Source of the DNA: Curtobacterium sp. 'Ferrero'
GTDB taxonomy: Bacteria > Actinomycetota > Actinomycetes > Actinomycetales > Microbacteriaceae
Direction: 5' to 3'
Assembly: GCF_002412165.1 (NCBI RefSeq)
Contig: NZ_NXIA01000003.1
Coordinates: 129,254 to 193,253, forward strand
Length of the DNA stretch: 64,000 bases
In this document: in pieces, positions 8,976-17,509 of the stretch
How positions within the stretch are numbered: the stretch's first letter is position 1
Layout: each line of letters begins with the position of its first letter
Translations under genes and position numbers: made by a program
Notes under the pieces: model-generated
Databases searched by the model: none
The model's input: the letters and a program-made list of their open reading frames with translations, nothing else
Told to the model about the DNA's origin: nothing

Positions 8976-9062
8976 ACCGGCCCGGCCTCCGCACGGTCAA
9001 CCCTGGTCTCGCGCGTCTGTCGGGCGAGTGCGCGCCTCCGCCTGGCGCGTGCTCGCGCCCGC

Positions 9063-11132
9063 TCACCGGGCGTGCGCGTCCGCTCGCCGCGTGCGCAGCG
9101 GGTGCGGCACCAGCCCGTGCAGACGGTCGAGCGACGGCCCCGGCAGCCCGCAGCGCCACACCGTCCACCCGATCCGGGTCACCATCCACGGTTGCGCGGG
9201 CGGCACCGCGTCCGGGAAGGTGTCGGACACCGCCCGGCACCCGCCCGCGAGGGCCGCTCGCAGCACCGGGTCGGTGCGCGGCGCGCCGGCCTCGACGACG
9301 AGCACACGGAGTCCGTGCGCGATCCGCTGCCGGATCTGGGTGGGCGTGAAGACGGGCACCGTCCCGCTGAAGCCGCCGTCGGTCAGGACGGGCAGCCCGG
9401 TCGCGTCGATGACCGGTGCCGAGATGCGCCACGTGTCGGTCAGGAACAGGGGCAGGTCGGACCGGTACCGGTCGAGGCGACGGGTCGTGGCGACGAGCGC
9501 GCGGTCCTGCGGGTCGAACGGCGTCGGCGTGCCGCCCTGCCAGTCGGCCGGCGACACGCGGAAGGTCCCGTCGGTACCGCGTTGCCACCCGCCCACGGAG
9601 GCCTCGGTGCCGCTGCCGTCGCGGGTCGCGTCGAGCGCCTGCAGCGAGTACGCCGCGGGTCCGACGACGAGCGCCAGCCCGGCGGTCAGGGCGATGGTCG
9701 CTCGCGCGACGGCCGGCCGGGAGGCGCGGTGCGGCTCCGCCCCGCGTCGCAGGTCCGCGCGGGGTCGCCACACCAGCGCGACGAGCGTCGCGAGGAGGGC
9801 GCCGGTCGCGACGTCGAGGGCCGGCCGGGCCAGTCCGGACGGCATCGACGTGCCGCGGGCGAGGACACCCCACCAGACCGCCTGGCCCGCGGCGAGCAGC
9901 ACCGGGAGCGCTCGGAGCCACGGCGAGTGTGCGCGGAGGAGCCCGACGGCACCGCGCCACCCGAAGGCTGCGAGGACGGCGAGCTGCACGCCGATCGCCG
10001 CGACGTAGGCGGTGTGCGGGATCTTCGCGACCGACAGCACCCCGGCAGCGGTGGCGAGCCACACCACCAGGACGACGAGCACCGCGGTCCCGGCACGCGT
10101 GTCGAGCGCGGCGCCGAACGGCCACGTCCGGCGTCGGAGCAGCACGACGACCGACCCGACGACGATCGCGGAGAGGGCTGCGGGCAGGAGCCAGGCGACC
10201 TGTGACGCCAGGTGCGCGTCGAGCAGCTTCGTGACCCCGCCCGGCCCGCCGAACCGCTCGTGCCCGTGGCCCGGCTCCGTGCCCGCCACCACCGCTCCCG
10301 GCACCAGACCCGGCAGGAACCGGTCGACGCCGTTGTACCCGAACACCATCGCGAACGCACCGTCGTCGACCGACCCGTCGACCCACGGGCGGGAGCCGGC
10401 GGGCGTCAGCGTGATGCCGACCACCCACGCGAGCGACGCCGCGACAGCGACGGCGCCGAGCACCGCCGCACGGGCCAGTCGCCGCGCACGGCCGAGGACA
10501 CCGCCGTCCGGAGCGGCCGACGCGAGCAGCGTGCCGACCACCAGCGCGGGCAGCACGAACCAGGCCTGCAGCATCTTCGCCTGGAACCCGACGCCCACCA
10601 TCAGCCCCGCGGCGACGAGCGGCCACCACCGACCGGTGATCGCGGCACGCTGCCAGCACACCAGGGCCACGGCGAGGGCGGCCGTGACCATGCCGTCCTC
10701 CATCGGGTGCCCGAACATCGACACGAACACCGGGGTCGTCGCAGCGGCGAGGGCGGCGACCAGCCCGGTGCCGACGCCGGCCCAGCGGAGTCCGACGGTC
10801 GCGCACGCCCACACCGTGACCAGGCCCGCGACGACCTCGGGCAGCACGAGCGCCTCCGTCGACATGCCGAACGCCGCGACGCTCGCGGCCTGGGGCACCG
10901 CGAACCCGCTGAGCTTGTCGAGGGTCACCGTGGCGGACGGGTCGAACGAGCCGGAGAGCAGGGCCGGCCACGACTCGGACATCGAGCGCGCGCTTGCGGC
11001 GTAGAAGCTCGACGCGCCGCCCCGCGCCGCGTTCCATCCGGTGAGCACCGTCATGCCGGCGAGGACGGCGAGGAGCGCCAGCCGTGCGCCGAGGTGCTGG
11101 TCCCGCCACCGTGCGGGTCGTCGGGTGTCCAC
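9063..11132 (-). CDS. GT39-like membrane glycosyltransferase (ArnT/YkcB type)
   Basis: A 689-residue integral membrane protein. About a dozen hydrophobic segments occupy residues 15-500, and a soluble C-terminal part follows. The first loop carries NAARGGASSFYAASARSMSESW, and FYAAA/SxR with SWxxFxxGSFDP is the signature of the actinobacterial ArnT/PMT-like (GT39, DUF2029-related) enzymes; TLDKLSGF continues it. These transfer a sugar from a polyprenyl phosphate donor to an acceptor outside the membrane. GTG 11132 is taken as start; no strong ribosome site is visible. It lies opposite the Rhs gene, so its promoter region (11133-11407) is shared. Acceptor unknown. Confidence 0.82.
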   Translation of the reverse strand: MDTRRPARWRDQHLGARLALLAVLAGMTVLTGWNAARGGASSFYAASARSMSESWPALLSGSFDPSATVTLDKLSGFAVPQAASVAAFGMSTEALVLPEVVAGLVTVWACATVGLRWAGVGTGLVAALAAATTPVFVSMFGHPMEDGMVTAALAVALVCWQRAAITGRWWPLVAAGLMVGVGFQAKMLQAWFVLPALVVGTLLASAAPDGGVLGRARRLARAAVLGAVAVAASLAWVVGITLTPAGSRPWVDGSVDDGAFAMVFGYNGVDRFLPGLVPGAVVAGTEPGHGHERFGGPGGVTKLLDAHLASQVAWLLPAALSAIVVGSVVVLLRRRTWPFGAALDTRAGTAVLVVLVVWLATAAGVLSVAKIPHTAYVAAIGVQLAVLAAFGWRGAVGLLRAHSPWLRALPVLLAAGQAVWWGVLARGTSMPSGLARPALDVATGALLATLVALVWRPRADLRRGAEPHRASRPAVARATIALTAGLALVVGPAAYSLQALDATRDGSGTEASVGGWQRGTDGTFRVSPADWQGGTPTPFDPQDRALVATTRRLDRYRSDLPLFLTDTWRISAPVIDATGLPVLTDGGFSGTVPVFTPTQIRQRIAHGLRVLVVEAGAPRTDPVLRAALAGGCRAVSDTFPDAVPPAQPWMVTRIGWTVWRCGLPGPSLDRLHGLVPHPLRTRRADAHAR

Positions 11133-11407
11133 CCGAGGACCATGGCGGACGGGGATGACCGGGTGCCGCGTTCCCGCTGCCGAGCGGCTGCGGACGGGAC
11201 CGTCGTGCTGTGTCGACGTGCGGGCGGGGGTGTGCGGCGTCCAGGGCGGTCGCAGGTTCGCGCGCGGATATCGGTCGAGTGTGCCTCACTTCTACCCCCT
11301 CTAGTGGGGGCGCAGTCGTTGAGATGGTTCCGTAGCGTGACTTTCTGGTTGCACGGTGCCGTCACGGGGGCGGTCGCGTTCGTCGCAGCCGTTGAGGGGT
11401 TCTGCGC
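11133..11407. other. Divergent intergenic region upstream of the Rhs gene
   Basis: The 275-bp region separates the leftward glycosyltransferase and the rightward Rhs gene. A TGAGGGG ribosome site at about 11392-11399 decides the Rhs GTG start. The stretch around 11285-11350 is lower in GC (CTTCTACCCCCTCTAG, GACTTTCTGGTTGC) and is the likely promoter area, but no clear -35/-10 pair can be named. Confidence 0.4.
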
Positions 11408-14400
11408 GTGTTCGCATCGACGGTGTCGTCTGGTCGTTCTCGTTGGGTGGTGCTGGCGCTGGTGACGGTGTTGGCGCTGCTGGGGTCGTTCTTGTCGGTG
11501 GTGGCGCAGCCGCTGCCAGCGCAGGCGGCGGTGACGGGCACGGGCGGTCAGTACGTGCCGATGCCGTCGAACGCGCGCGTGCTCAACGGTGGTGCGACGA
11601 CCGCGAACACGTACCGCACGGTGCAGGTCGCCGGGGTCGGAGGCCTGCCGTCGTCGGGGATCGGCGCGGTGACGCTGATGATCACGGTCGCGGACCCGAG
11701 CGGGACGGGGCAGTTGTTCGCCCGTCCGTCGTCGTCGGATTCGCAGACGCTGATGCTGACCTACGACGCCGGTGTCGGAGGGAACACGTCGAACACGGGT
11801 CTGCTCGCGGTCGGTGATGACGGGACGATCCAGATCAAGACGCAGACGTCGGAGTCGCGGGTGATCATCGACGTCACGGGTTACTACACGTCGACGCAGA
11901 ACGGTGTGGGGGCGGGTGGCCTGGTGCCGATGGCGCCGACCCGGTTCGTCGACACGCGCAACGGCACGGGTGTTCCGCAGGGCCGTCTCGACGGCGGTGA
12001 CTCGGTGTCGTTCCAGGTGACCGGCAAGAACGGGATCCCAGCGGGTGCTGCGGCGGTGGCGTTGAACATCATCGTGATCAACCAGCAGGAGGCTGCCGGG
12101 TGGATCCGGCCGTCGCCGTCGGGCGGGACCAAGAGCACCGGGGTGTTGAACTACAACTCGACGAAGGGGCTCTCGACGTCGATGAGTGCGCAGGTCGCGT
12201 TGGGTTCGGACGGGAAGATCACCCTCGACACCGCGAGCGGTGCCGGTCTGATCGACGTGCTCGTGGACGTGCAGGGGTACTTCCTGCCGTCGAACCCGGG
12301 TGGAGGGTTCACGCCGCAGGCCGGCCGGCTGGTCGACACGCGCAGCACGGGCAGCATCGCGTCGGGTGCGACGTTCGCGGTGCAGGTCGGAGGTGTTCGT
12401 GACGGGGTGCCCACGGTGGCGGAGGGACTGTCCGCGGTGGCGTTGACGTTCACCGCGGTGAACAGCAGCTCGTCGGACACGTACGCGCAGGTGTACGCGG
12501 ACGGCGCGGCGGTGCCGTCTGGGTCGGCGATCGACAGTGATGCGACGTCGACGCGGTCGAACATGGTCGTCACGCCGGTGGGTGCGAACGGTGCGATCCG
12601 GGTCCGCAACAGTGGGCCGGCCGCGATGAACTACGTGATCGACCTGCAGGGTACGTACAACTCGCTCCCGGGTGGTCCGGCGGAGACGGACGTGACCGGG
12701 CAGCGCAGCTCGGCGACGACGTTGCCGTTCCCGATCACCGATCAGACGAACGCGTCGGTGGATGTCGGTACCGGCAACCTGCTGGTGACCACGAGCGCGT
12801 TGAGCCTGCCGGGGGTGACGCAGAACACCACGATCGGTGCTGCGTACAACTCGCGGGCGATGAACGTGGCGAACAGCAACACGATGGACGCGAACCGGTG
12901 GCAGTACGCGCTCGGCGGTGCTGGCGACCTGTCTGCGAACGCGCAGGGCGTGGTGTACACGGACGCAGTCGGCACGGCGTGGCAGTTCACGGCGACTGGT
13001 GCGGCCGGATCGTTCACGACTCCGGCGGGCCTGCAGCAGACCCTCACCCGGGTCGACAGCGGCTCGACGCACGAGTACACGTTGAAGGGGTGGACGTCGA
13101 ACGCGACGACGCACTTCAACCTCGCCGGGCAGCCGACCTCCGTGGTCGACCGCAACGGCAACCAGGTCCGCTTCAACACCTCGGACGGGTACCGGCTGAG
13201 CAGCCTGGTCTCGACTGCGGGCACGGCGGGGGCGAAGACGGCGAACTCGTCGTACGCCAACGGCACGCAGACGTTCACGCAGACCTCGGGCTCGAGCAGC
13301 CGGAAGGTGTCGTGGACGAAGAACAGCAACGGCGACATCACCACTTACACGGACGCGACGGGTGCGAAGACGACGTTCGCGTACACGAACGGGGACCTGT
13401 CCTCGATCACCGCACCGACGGGTGGGGTGACCTCGTTCACGTACGACGCGACCAAGCGGGTCACGAAGGTGTCGCAGGCGAACACCACGGCCGGTTCGCC
13501 GGGCACGGCGGTGACGCGGTTCTCGTACACGGATGGTGACCACACCCAGGTCGCGGACCCGCGCTCGGACCAGTCCCAGGCGGTCGCGTCCGCGGCGCAC
13601 ACCACGTACACGCTGAACAGCGACGACCTGGTCACCAACGTCGTCGACGCGGCCGGCCGTGAGCGGTCCAAGACGTACAACGCGGCGAACAACGGCGTCG
13701 CGACCTCGACCACCGGTGCTGCTGGTGACAGTGGGTCGGGTACGACGACGAACACGTACGGCAAGAACAGCAGCCAGTCACTGACGAAGTCCACCTCCGC
13801 GACTGGGTCGAGCTCCACGGCGGATTACGGGTCGGGTTCGGCGACGGCGTACCTGCCGTCGAAGGTCACGGACAGTTCCGGTAACAGCACCACGATCGGG
13901 TACGACGGTGTCGGGAACCAGACGTCATCGCAGTCGGGTTCGGATTCGAGTGTGCAGGCGAAGGTGTCGTACAACTCTGATGGCACGGTCAAGAGCGCGA
14001 CGGCGCCGGGGAACGGGTCGAACTCGACCACGTACGCCTACGACGCCAACAAGCAGCTGTCGACGATCACCCCGCCGACCGGCACCAGCCTCGGTGTGAA
14101 GACGTACACGTACGACGCGTTCGGCCGGGTCAGGACCGAGACCGACGGCCGCGGCAACACGACCACGTACGGATACGACGCGGACGACCGGAACACGACC
14201 ACCGCGTTCAGTGACGGCACGGCGACGGTCACCAACGTCTACGACGGCGATGGCAACCAAACCAGCCAGAGCTCCGCGACCGGCACCATCACCAACACGT
14301 ACGACCAGCGCAACCGGCTGGTGGCCACTGTGAACACTGCCGGCGGCGGGACCGTGTCCTACGGGTACGACCTGGCGGGCAACATCGCCCAGGTGACCGA

Positions 14401-15859
14401 CTCGACCGGCACCGTCACCCACACGTACGACCCATCGGAGGTGCTCACCGCCACGACGTACCCGACCGCTTCGGGTACGGCGAAGCAGATCTACCTCACC
14501 GACCCGCAGGGCCGTCGCACCGACACGTGGCTCGGTGCCGACACGTCCGCGATGCCGGGTGTGGAACCGTCGACGTGGAGTGCGCACCAGAAGCTGACGT
14601 ACGACAAGTCGGGCAAGGTCACCCGGGTGCAGGCGTGGGCGGCTGACGAGGACCCGCAGCTGGTGGTGGACACCAGCTACTGCTACACCGCGTCCACGAC
14701 CGCACCCGACTGCACAGCTTCGGCGGCGAACGACCGCACGAAGCTGCAGTGGGCGAAGGACAACATCACCGGGCAGGTGAGCACCTACGCGTACCAGAAC
14801 AGTGACGGCACGCCGAGCAAGCACCTCACTGGCATCACCCAGACCGGCGGCACCAACCCGACGAACTGGACGTACACGTACGACGGCGCCGGGAACCGCA
14901 CCGAAGCCAAGTCCACCAACGCCGCCACCGGCGCCGTGCTCAGCGACCAGCAGCTCACCTACAACGCCGCGTCGCAGATCACCTCCGACGGGTACACGTA
15001 CGACGGGACCGGCAACCTCACCAAGGCGCCGGGCGAGACCTACACGTACAACGGGGCGCAGCAGCTGACCTCGTCCACGAAGGACGGGACGACGACCAGC
15101 TACACGTACGCCGGGGCGGACATGAACAAGCTGCTGACAGAGTCCACGAACGGCGGTGCAGAGTACGAATACACGTATGGCACCACCGACCAGAACGGGG
15201 TTCCCGTGATCGCCACTCGTGCAGTCGCCGGCACCGGCGCCGCGTCGGTGCTGTCCGACCCGGTCACCGGGCAGCCGCTGGACCTGCGCACCGCGGACGG
15301 GGTGACCAGCATGTACGTCCTGAGCGGCATCGGAAACCCCGCCGCCGCGATCGCGGACACTGGCAAGATCGCCTACCAGGTCTCCTACGACGCCTACGGT
15401 GCCGAGACGGTCACCGCCGGCAGTACCAGCGCGCAGTGGCTGCAGAACCCGTACGGGTACAAGACCGGCCTCCGCTCGAGCAACAGCGACGCCGGGTTGA
15501 CGAAGTTCGGGTACCGGTGGCAGTCCGCAAGCACGGGACAGTGGCTCGAGCGCGACACCCTCGACGCGCCCCTCGACCCGCGTAACGGCAATCGTTACGG
15601 TTTCGTCGCGGGAGACCCTGTCAATCAGTTCGATCCAACGGGCCAGTATGACCTCTGGGCGGCAACCGTGACTGGTGCGGCCACCGCGGTTGGTTCGGGT
15701 GTTGGTGGATGTATCGCCGGAGGAATCGTGGGTGGCTTGACTACTGCGGGTCCTGGAGCGCTTCCAGGTTGTGGTCTCGGGTTCGCGTCGGGGCTTATTT
15801 CGGGCTTCGTAGGCGGCTTCATTACAAACTCAATTTTGCAGCTCACGGGTCAGGCTTAA
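11408..15859 (+). CDS. Sec-secreted Rhs/YD-repeat protein with glycine-rich C-terminal tip (putative polymorphic toxin)
   Basis: 1483 residues. Residues 1-41 form a Sec signal peptide (Arg, then a long hydrophobic core, ending AQAA). Residues about 45-420 hold three beta-rich repeats, each closing with a D-V/L-x-G-Y/T-Y/F motif (DVTGYY, DVQGYF, DLQGTY), two opening with RFVDTR or RLVDTR. YD repeats (YTYDxxGN type) fill about 460-1330. The Rhs core ends with GYRWQS, ERDTLDAPLD, NRYGFVAGDPVNQFDPTG, the conserved junction. After it about 70 residues remain: glycine-rich, hydrophobic, two Cys, several GxxxG. This tip resembles a membrane-active peptide rather than an enzyme. No PAAR domain is present, so WapA-like wall display or release after Sec export is the likely mode. 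A two-helix gene follows 2 nt later. Confidence 0.85.
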   Translation: MFASTVSSGRSRWVVLALVTVLALLGSFLSVVAQPLPAQAAVTGTGGQYVPMPSNARVLNGGATTANTYRTVQVAGVGGLPSSGIGAVTLMITVADPSGTGQLFARPSSSDSQTLMLTYDAGVGGNTSNTGLLAVGDDGTIQIKTQTSESRVIIDVTGYYTSTQNGVGAGGLVPMAPTRFVDTRNGTGVPQGRLDGGDSVSFQVTGKNGIPAGAAAVALNIIVINQQEAAGWIRPSPSGGTKSTGVLNYNSTKGLSTSMSAQVALGSDGKITLDTASGAGLIDVLVDVQGYFLPSNPGGGFTPQAGRLVDTRSTGSIASGATFAVQVGGVRDGVPTVAEGLSAVALTFTAVNSSSSDTYAQVYADGAAVPSGSAIDSDATSTRSNMVVTPVGANGAIRVRNSGPAAMNYVIDLQGTYNSLPGGPAETDVTGQRSSATTLPFPITDQTNASVDVGTGNLLVTTSALSLPGVTQNTTIGAAYNSRAMNVANSNTMDANRWQYALGGAGDLSANAQGVVYTDAVGTAWQFTATGAAGSFTTPAGLQQTLTRVDSGSTHEYTLKGWTSNATTHFNLAGQPTSVVDRNGNQVRFNTSDGYRLSSLVSTAGTAGAKTANSSYANGTQTFTQTSGSSSRKVSWTKNSNGDITTYTDATGAKTTFAYTNGDLSSITAPTGGVTSFTYDATKRVTKVSQANTTAGSPGTAVTRFSYTDGDHTQVADPRSDQSQAVASAAHTTYTLNSDDLVTNVVDAAGRERSKTYNAANNGVATSTTGAAGDSGSGTTTNTYGKNSSQSLTKSTSATGSSSTADYGSGSATAYLPSKVTDSSGNSTTIGYDGVGNQTSSQSGSDSSVQAKVSYNSDGTVKSATAPGNGSNSTTYAYDANKQLSTITPPTGTSLGVKTYTYDAFGRVRTETDGRGNTTTYGYDADDRNTTTAFSDGTATVTNVYDGDGNQTSQSSATGTITNTYDQRNRLVATVNTAGGGTVSYGYDLAGNIAQVTDSTGTVTHTYDPSEVLTATTYPTASGTAKQIYLTDPQGRRTDTWLGADTSAMPGVEPSTWSAHQKLTYDKSGKVTRVQAWAADEDPQLVVDTSYCYTASTTAPDCTASAANDRTKLQWAKDNITGQVSTYAYQNSDGTPSKHLTGITQTGGTNPTNWTYTYDGAGNRTEAKSTNAATGAVLSDQQLTYNAASQITSDGYTYDGTGNLTKAPGETYTYNGAQQLTSSTKDGTTTSYTYAGADMNKLLTESTNGGAEYEYTYGTTDQNGVPVIATRAVAGTGAASVLSDPVTGQPLDLRTADGVTSMYVLSGIGNPAAAIADTGKIAYQVSYDAYGAETVTAGSTSAQWLQNPYGYKTGLRSSNSDAGLTKFGYRWQSASTGQWLERDTLDAPLDPRNGNRYGFVAGDPVNQFDPTGQYDLWAATVTGAATAVGSGVGGCIAGGIVGGLTTAGPGALPGCGLGFASGLISGFVGGFITNSILQLTGQA

Positions 15860-15861
15860 AG

Positions 15862-16068
15862 TTGGATAACTTCAAACTGCGGCGGATCGCTCGCATATTA
15901 GGTGCAGTTATTTTTCCTCTCTGGATGGCGGTTTTTCTTGTCATTGCAATCGGCCGCCCCGAATCCCTGGCTGTTGTAATATTTGGCGTGTCCAACCTGT
16001 TTGTTGGATTGCTGGTTGGGTGGCTCTGGACGTGGGCACCTGGCCGAGATCGGGAGACGCGTCCGTAG
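15862..16068 (+). CDS. Putative immunity membrane protein 1 (TTG start)
   Basis: About 68 residues starting at TTG, 2 nt after the Rhs stop. Two hydrophobic helices (about residues 11-31 and 36-57) and charged ends are visible; it matches no family I know. Its position directly behind a glycine-rich hydrophobic tip fits a cognate immunity protein that protects the membrane of the producer. Base composition is clearly lower in GC than the Rhs core (for example TTATTTTTCCTCTCTGG), as expected for a swapped-in tip/immunity pair. No better start exists in frame except ATG 15925 inside helix 1. Function is inferred from position and shape. Confidence 0.55.
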   Translation: MDNFKLRRIARILGAVIFPLWMAVFLVIAIGRPESLAVVIFGVSNLFVGLLVGWLWTWAPGRDRETRP

Positions 16069-16087
16069 TCCACGACTGTCTTGGAAG

Positions 16088-16297
16088 GTTGCAGATGCCG
16101 TCGGGAACCCGGCCGCGGCGATCGCGGACACCGGCGTGAGGGCGTCACCGTGGCGTACGACCCGTACGGGCAGGAGAGCGTCACCTCTGGCAGTACCAGC
16201 GCGCAGTGGCGGAGCAGGGTTCATCTCCGCGGCGGGATGCTTCGCGGTCGGAGAGTTCATTACCTGCAGTGCGAATAGGGTGATTGAAGATGAGTGA
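16088..16297 (+). pseudogene. Degraded Rhs core end fused to a second toxin-tip remnant
   Basis: The segment begins with VADAVGNPAAAIADTG, the same Rhs core sequence found at about 15340 and 18050, then loses frame. A stretch of 56 nt (16154-16209) is identical to 18116-18171 and ends at the codon for the Trp of GSTSAQW. The region that should encode the rest of the core and the DPTG junction is missing, and the sequence jumps into a short tip end, GAGFISAAGCFAVGEFITC, followed by about nine residues and a stop at 16295-16297. It is a displaced, deleted Rhs end, not a working gene. Confidence 0.7.
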
Positions 16298-16514
16298 CCG
16301 TCAGCAGGCGAGCGTCGGCACGAGGAGATTCCTGGCTTGTATCGCGGGACCCATATTCATCGTGTTGGGTGTCGTGACATTAATCACGGAGCGAGGCTTC
16401 TGGCAGCCAATTGGCAGGGGTGGAATGCCTGCTGGCCTGCTCGTGCTGCTCTTTTTCGGGCTTGGTGTCGCCTGTCTGGTGTGGGGGCTGATCTCGCTCC
16501 GCGCGCGTCGTTGA
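16290..16514 (+). CDS. Putative immunity membrane protein 2
   Basis: 74 residues from ATG 16290, overlapping the end of the preceding tip remnant by 8 nt, the kind of overlap seen between toxin and immunity genes. Two strongly hydrophobic helices (about residues 15-33 and 46-68) are joined by a short polar loop, with a C-terminal RARR. GC content is lower than in the flanking core DNA. The paired tip survives only as a fragment, so this would be an orphan immunity gene kept for cross-protection or simply a relic. An alternative TTG start lies two codons upstream. Confidence 0.5.
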   Translation: MSDRQQASVGTRRFLACIAGPIFIVLGVVTLITERGFWQPIGRGGMPAGLLVLLFFGLGVACLVWGLISLRARR

Positions 16515-16573
16515 AACGTCCGCCGGTCTGGCAGCGGGCCCGCGGCGACGACGCCCGCGAGCGGTAGCCACCG

Positions 16574-16612
16574 ACGACGAACGCCCCACCGGGATCAGGG
16601 GGCGTTCGTCGT
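16574..16612. terminator. Bidirectional hairpin terminator
   Basis: A perfect 14-bp stem (ACGACGAACGCCCC and its complement, 11-nt loop) sits between immunity gene 2 on the plus strand and the DUF4913 gene on the minus strand, which end toward each other. Confidence 0.7.
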
Positions 16613-16620
16613 TCAGCGGG

Positions 16621-17073
16621 TCAGCGCTGCCAGTCGGCGGGCAGCGCGTAGTACGGCACTCGTTGCTCGCTTCGGCCCTCGGTGTCGTGCAGGTGGCCGA
16701 GGTTCCGGTCGCAGTTGCGGAACGGGCCAGCCTTGCCATCGAACAGGATCGCCGCGTGGCGGTCCCAGTGCGTCAACCACCAGTCCGACAGAGCGTCGGC
16801 ATGCTCCGCGGCGTCGATCTTCGCTTGCTGCCGCGCCTCAAACGACGCCCCAAGCCGCTCCACAGCCTCCGGGTGCTTCCACCACTCCGGACACCACACG
16901 GCCGTGCTCTTGTCCGAGTGCGTGTACTCGACCACCGCCAGGTGCTCCTCGACGCATTCGAGGAACAGCGGCGTCAGGTCGAACTCCTCCTCTTCCTCGA
17001 CGTCGGCGTCGTTGAAAGCGTCGCGCTCCTCGTCGGTCAGGCTCGACAGGCCTTTGAGGAACTGGTCATCCAT
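16621..17073 (-). CDS. DUF4913-like protein from a conjugative element (possibly fused relic)
   Basis: About 150 residues from ATG 17073. The core WCPEWWKHPEAVERL, then SDWWLTHWDRHAAILFDGKAGPF, matches the pattern I know from DUF4913 proteins, which are carried by actinobacterial plasmids and integrative elements beside conjugation genes. The first dozen residues (MDDQFLKGLSSL) belong instead to the end of a coupling-protein ATPase whose remains lie just upstream, so a deletion has probably joined the two. Function of DUF4913 is unknown. It runs against the direction of the surrounding Rhs modules. Confidence 0.6.
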   Translation of the reverse strand: MDDQFLKGLSSLTDEERDAFNDADVEEEEEFDLTPLFLECVEEHLAVVEYTHSDKSTAVWCPEWWKHPEAVERLGASFEARQQAKIDAAEHADALSDWWLTHWDRHAAILFDGKAGPFRNCDRNLGHLHDTEGRSEQRVPYYALPADWQR

Positions 17074-17327
17074 CGCGCCGCCACCGAACACGCGTGTCAC
17101 AGCGGAACCCCAGATTGCGCCCCACCCGTTCTGCCCGAACGCCTCGACGGCCTGGTCCCGCGACTGGAAGTGTTGAGCGGCATTCCGAGCGAGCCGTAGA
17201 ACGAGTACACGGACGGCAGTGCCGTCCACCGGACGATGTTCGCGCACTCGTCCAGCTCGATCACCAGCGGCACCGGGAGTCGGATTGGGACGTGCTGCAC
17301 TTGGACAGCTCGGCTCCGATCGGGCGC
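17040..17327 (-). pseudogene. Remnant of a TraG/VirD4-type conjugation coupling ATPase
   Basis: On the minus strand, RLPVPLVIELDECANIVRW carries a Walker B-like LVIELDE followed by the CAN/AAN segment of actinobacterial coupling proteins, then LPSVYSFYGSLG. Near 17165-17183 the reading moves to another frame, which continues QSRDQAVEAFGQNGWGAIWG and SAVTRVFGGGAMDDQFLKGL, the next conserved part of the same family. The Walker A part is missing. So only about 95 residues of the ATPase survive, with at least one frameshift. It marks a lost conjugative element inserted into, or recombined with, the Rhs array. Confidence 0.65.
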
Positions 17328-17509
17328 GTTCACCTCCTGAGCGCAGGGACGCCGGGAGCCACCACTTACCGTTTCAAACGTGCAGGAGCCTGGTGCGCGG
17401 GCGGGAAGCAGATGGACCTGTGGAACGCGGTCCAATCACTCCTTGACTGAGTCCTTTGGGCAAACTGAACCCGACGGCAGCTGCGACCCCCGGCGTGCAG
17501 CCGGCGTCA

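Noticed and set aside
17094-17450. Plus-strand frame ending with TYRFKRAGAWCAGGKQMDLWNAVQSLLD
   Set aside because: The end looks protein-like, but most of the frame is antisense to the coupling-ATPase remnant and no family or start could be defended; perhaps a fragment.
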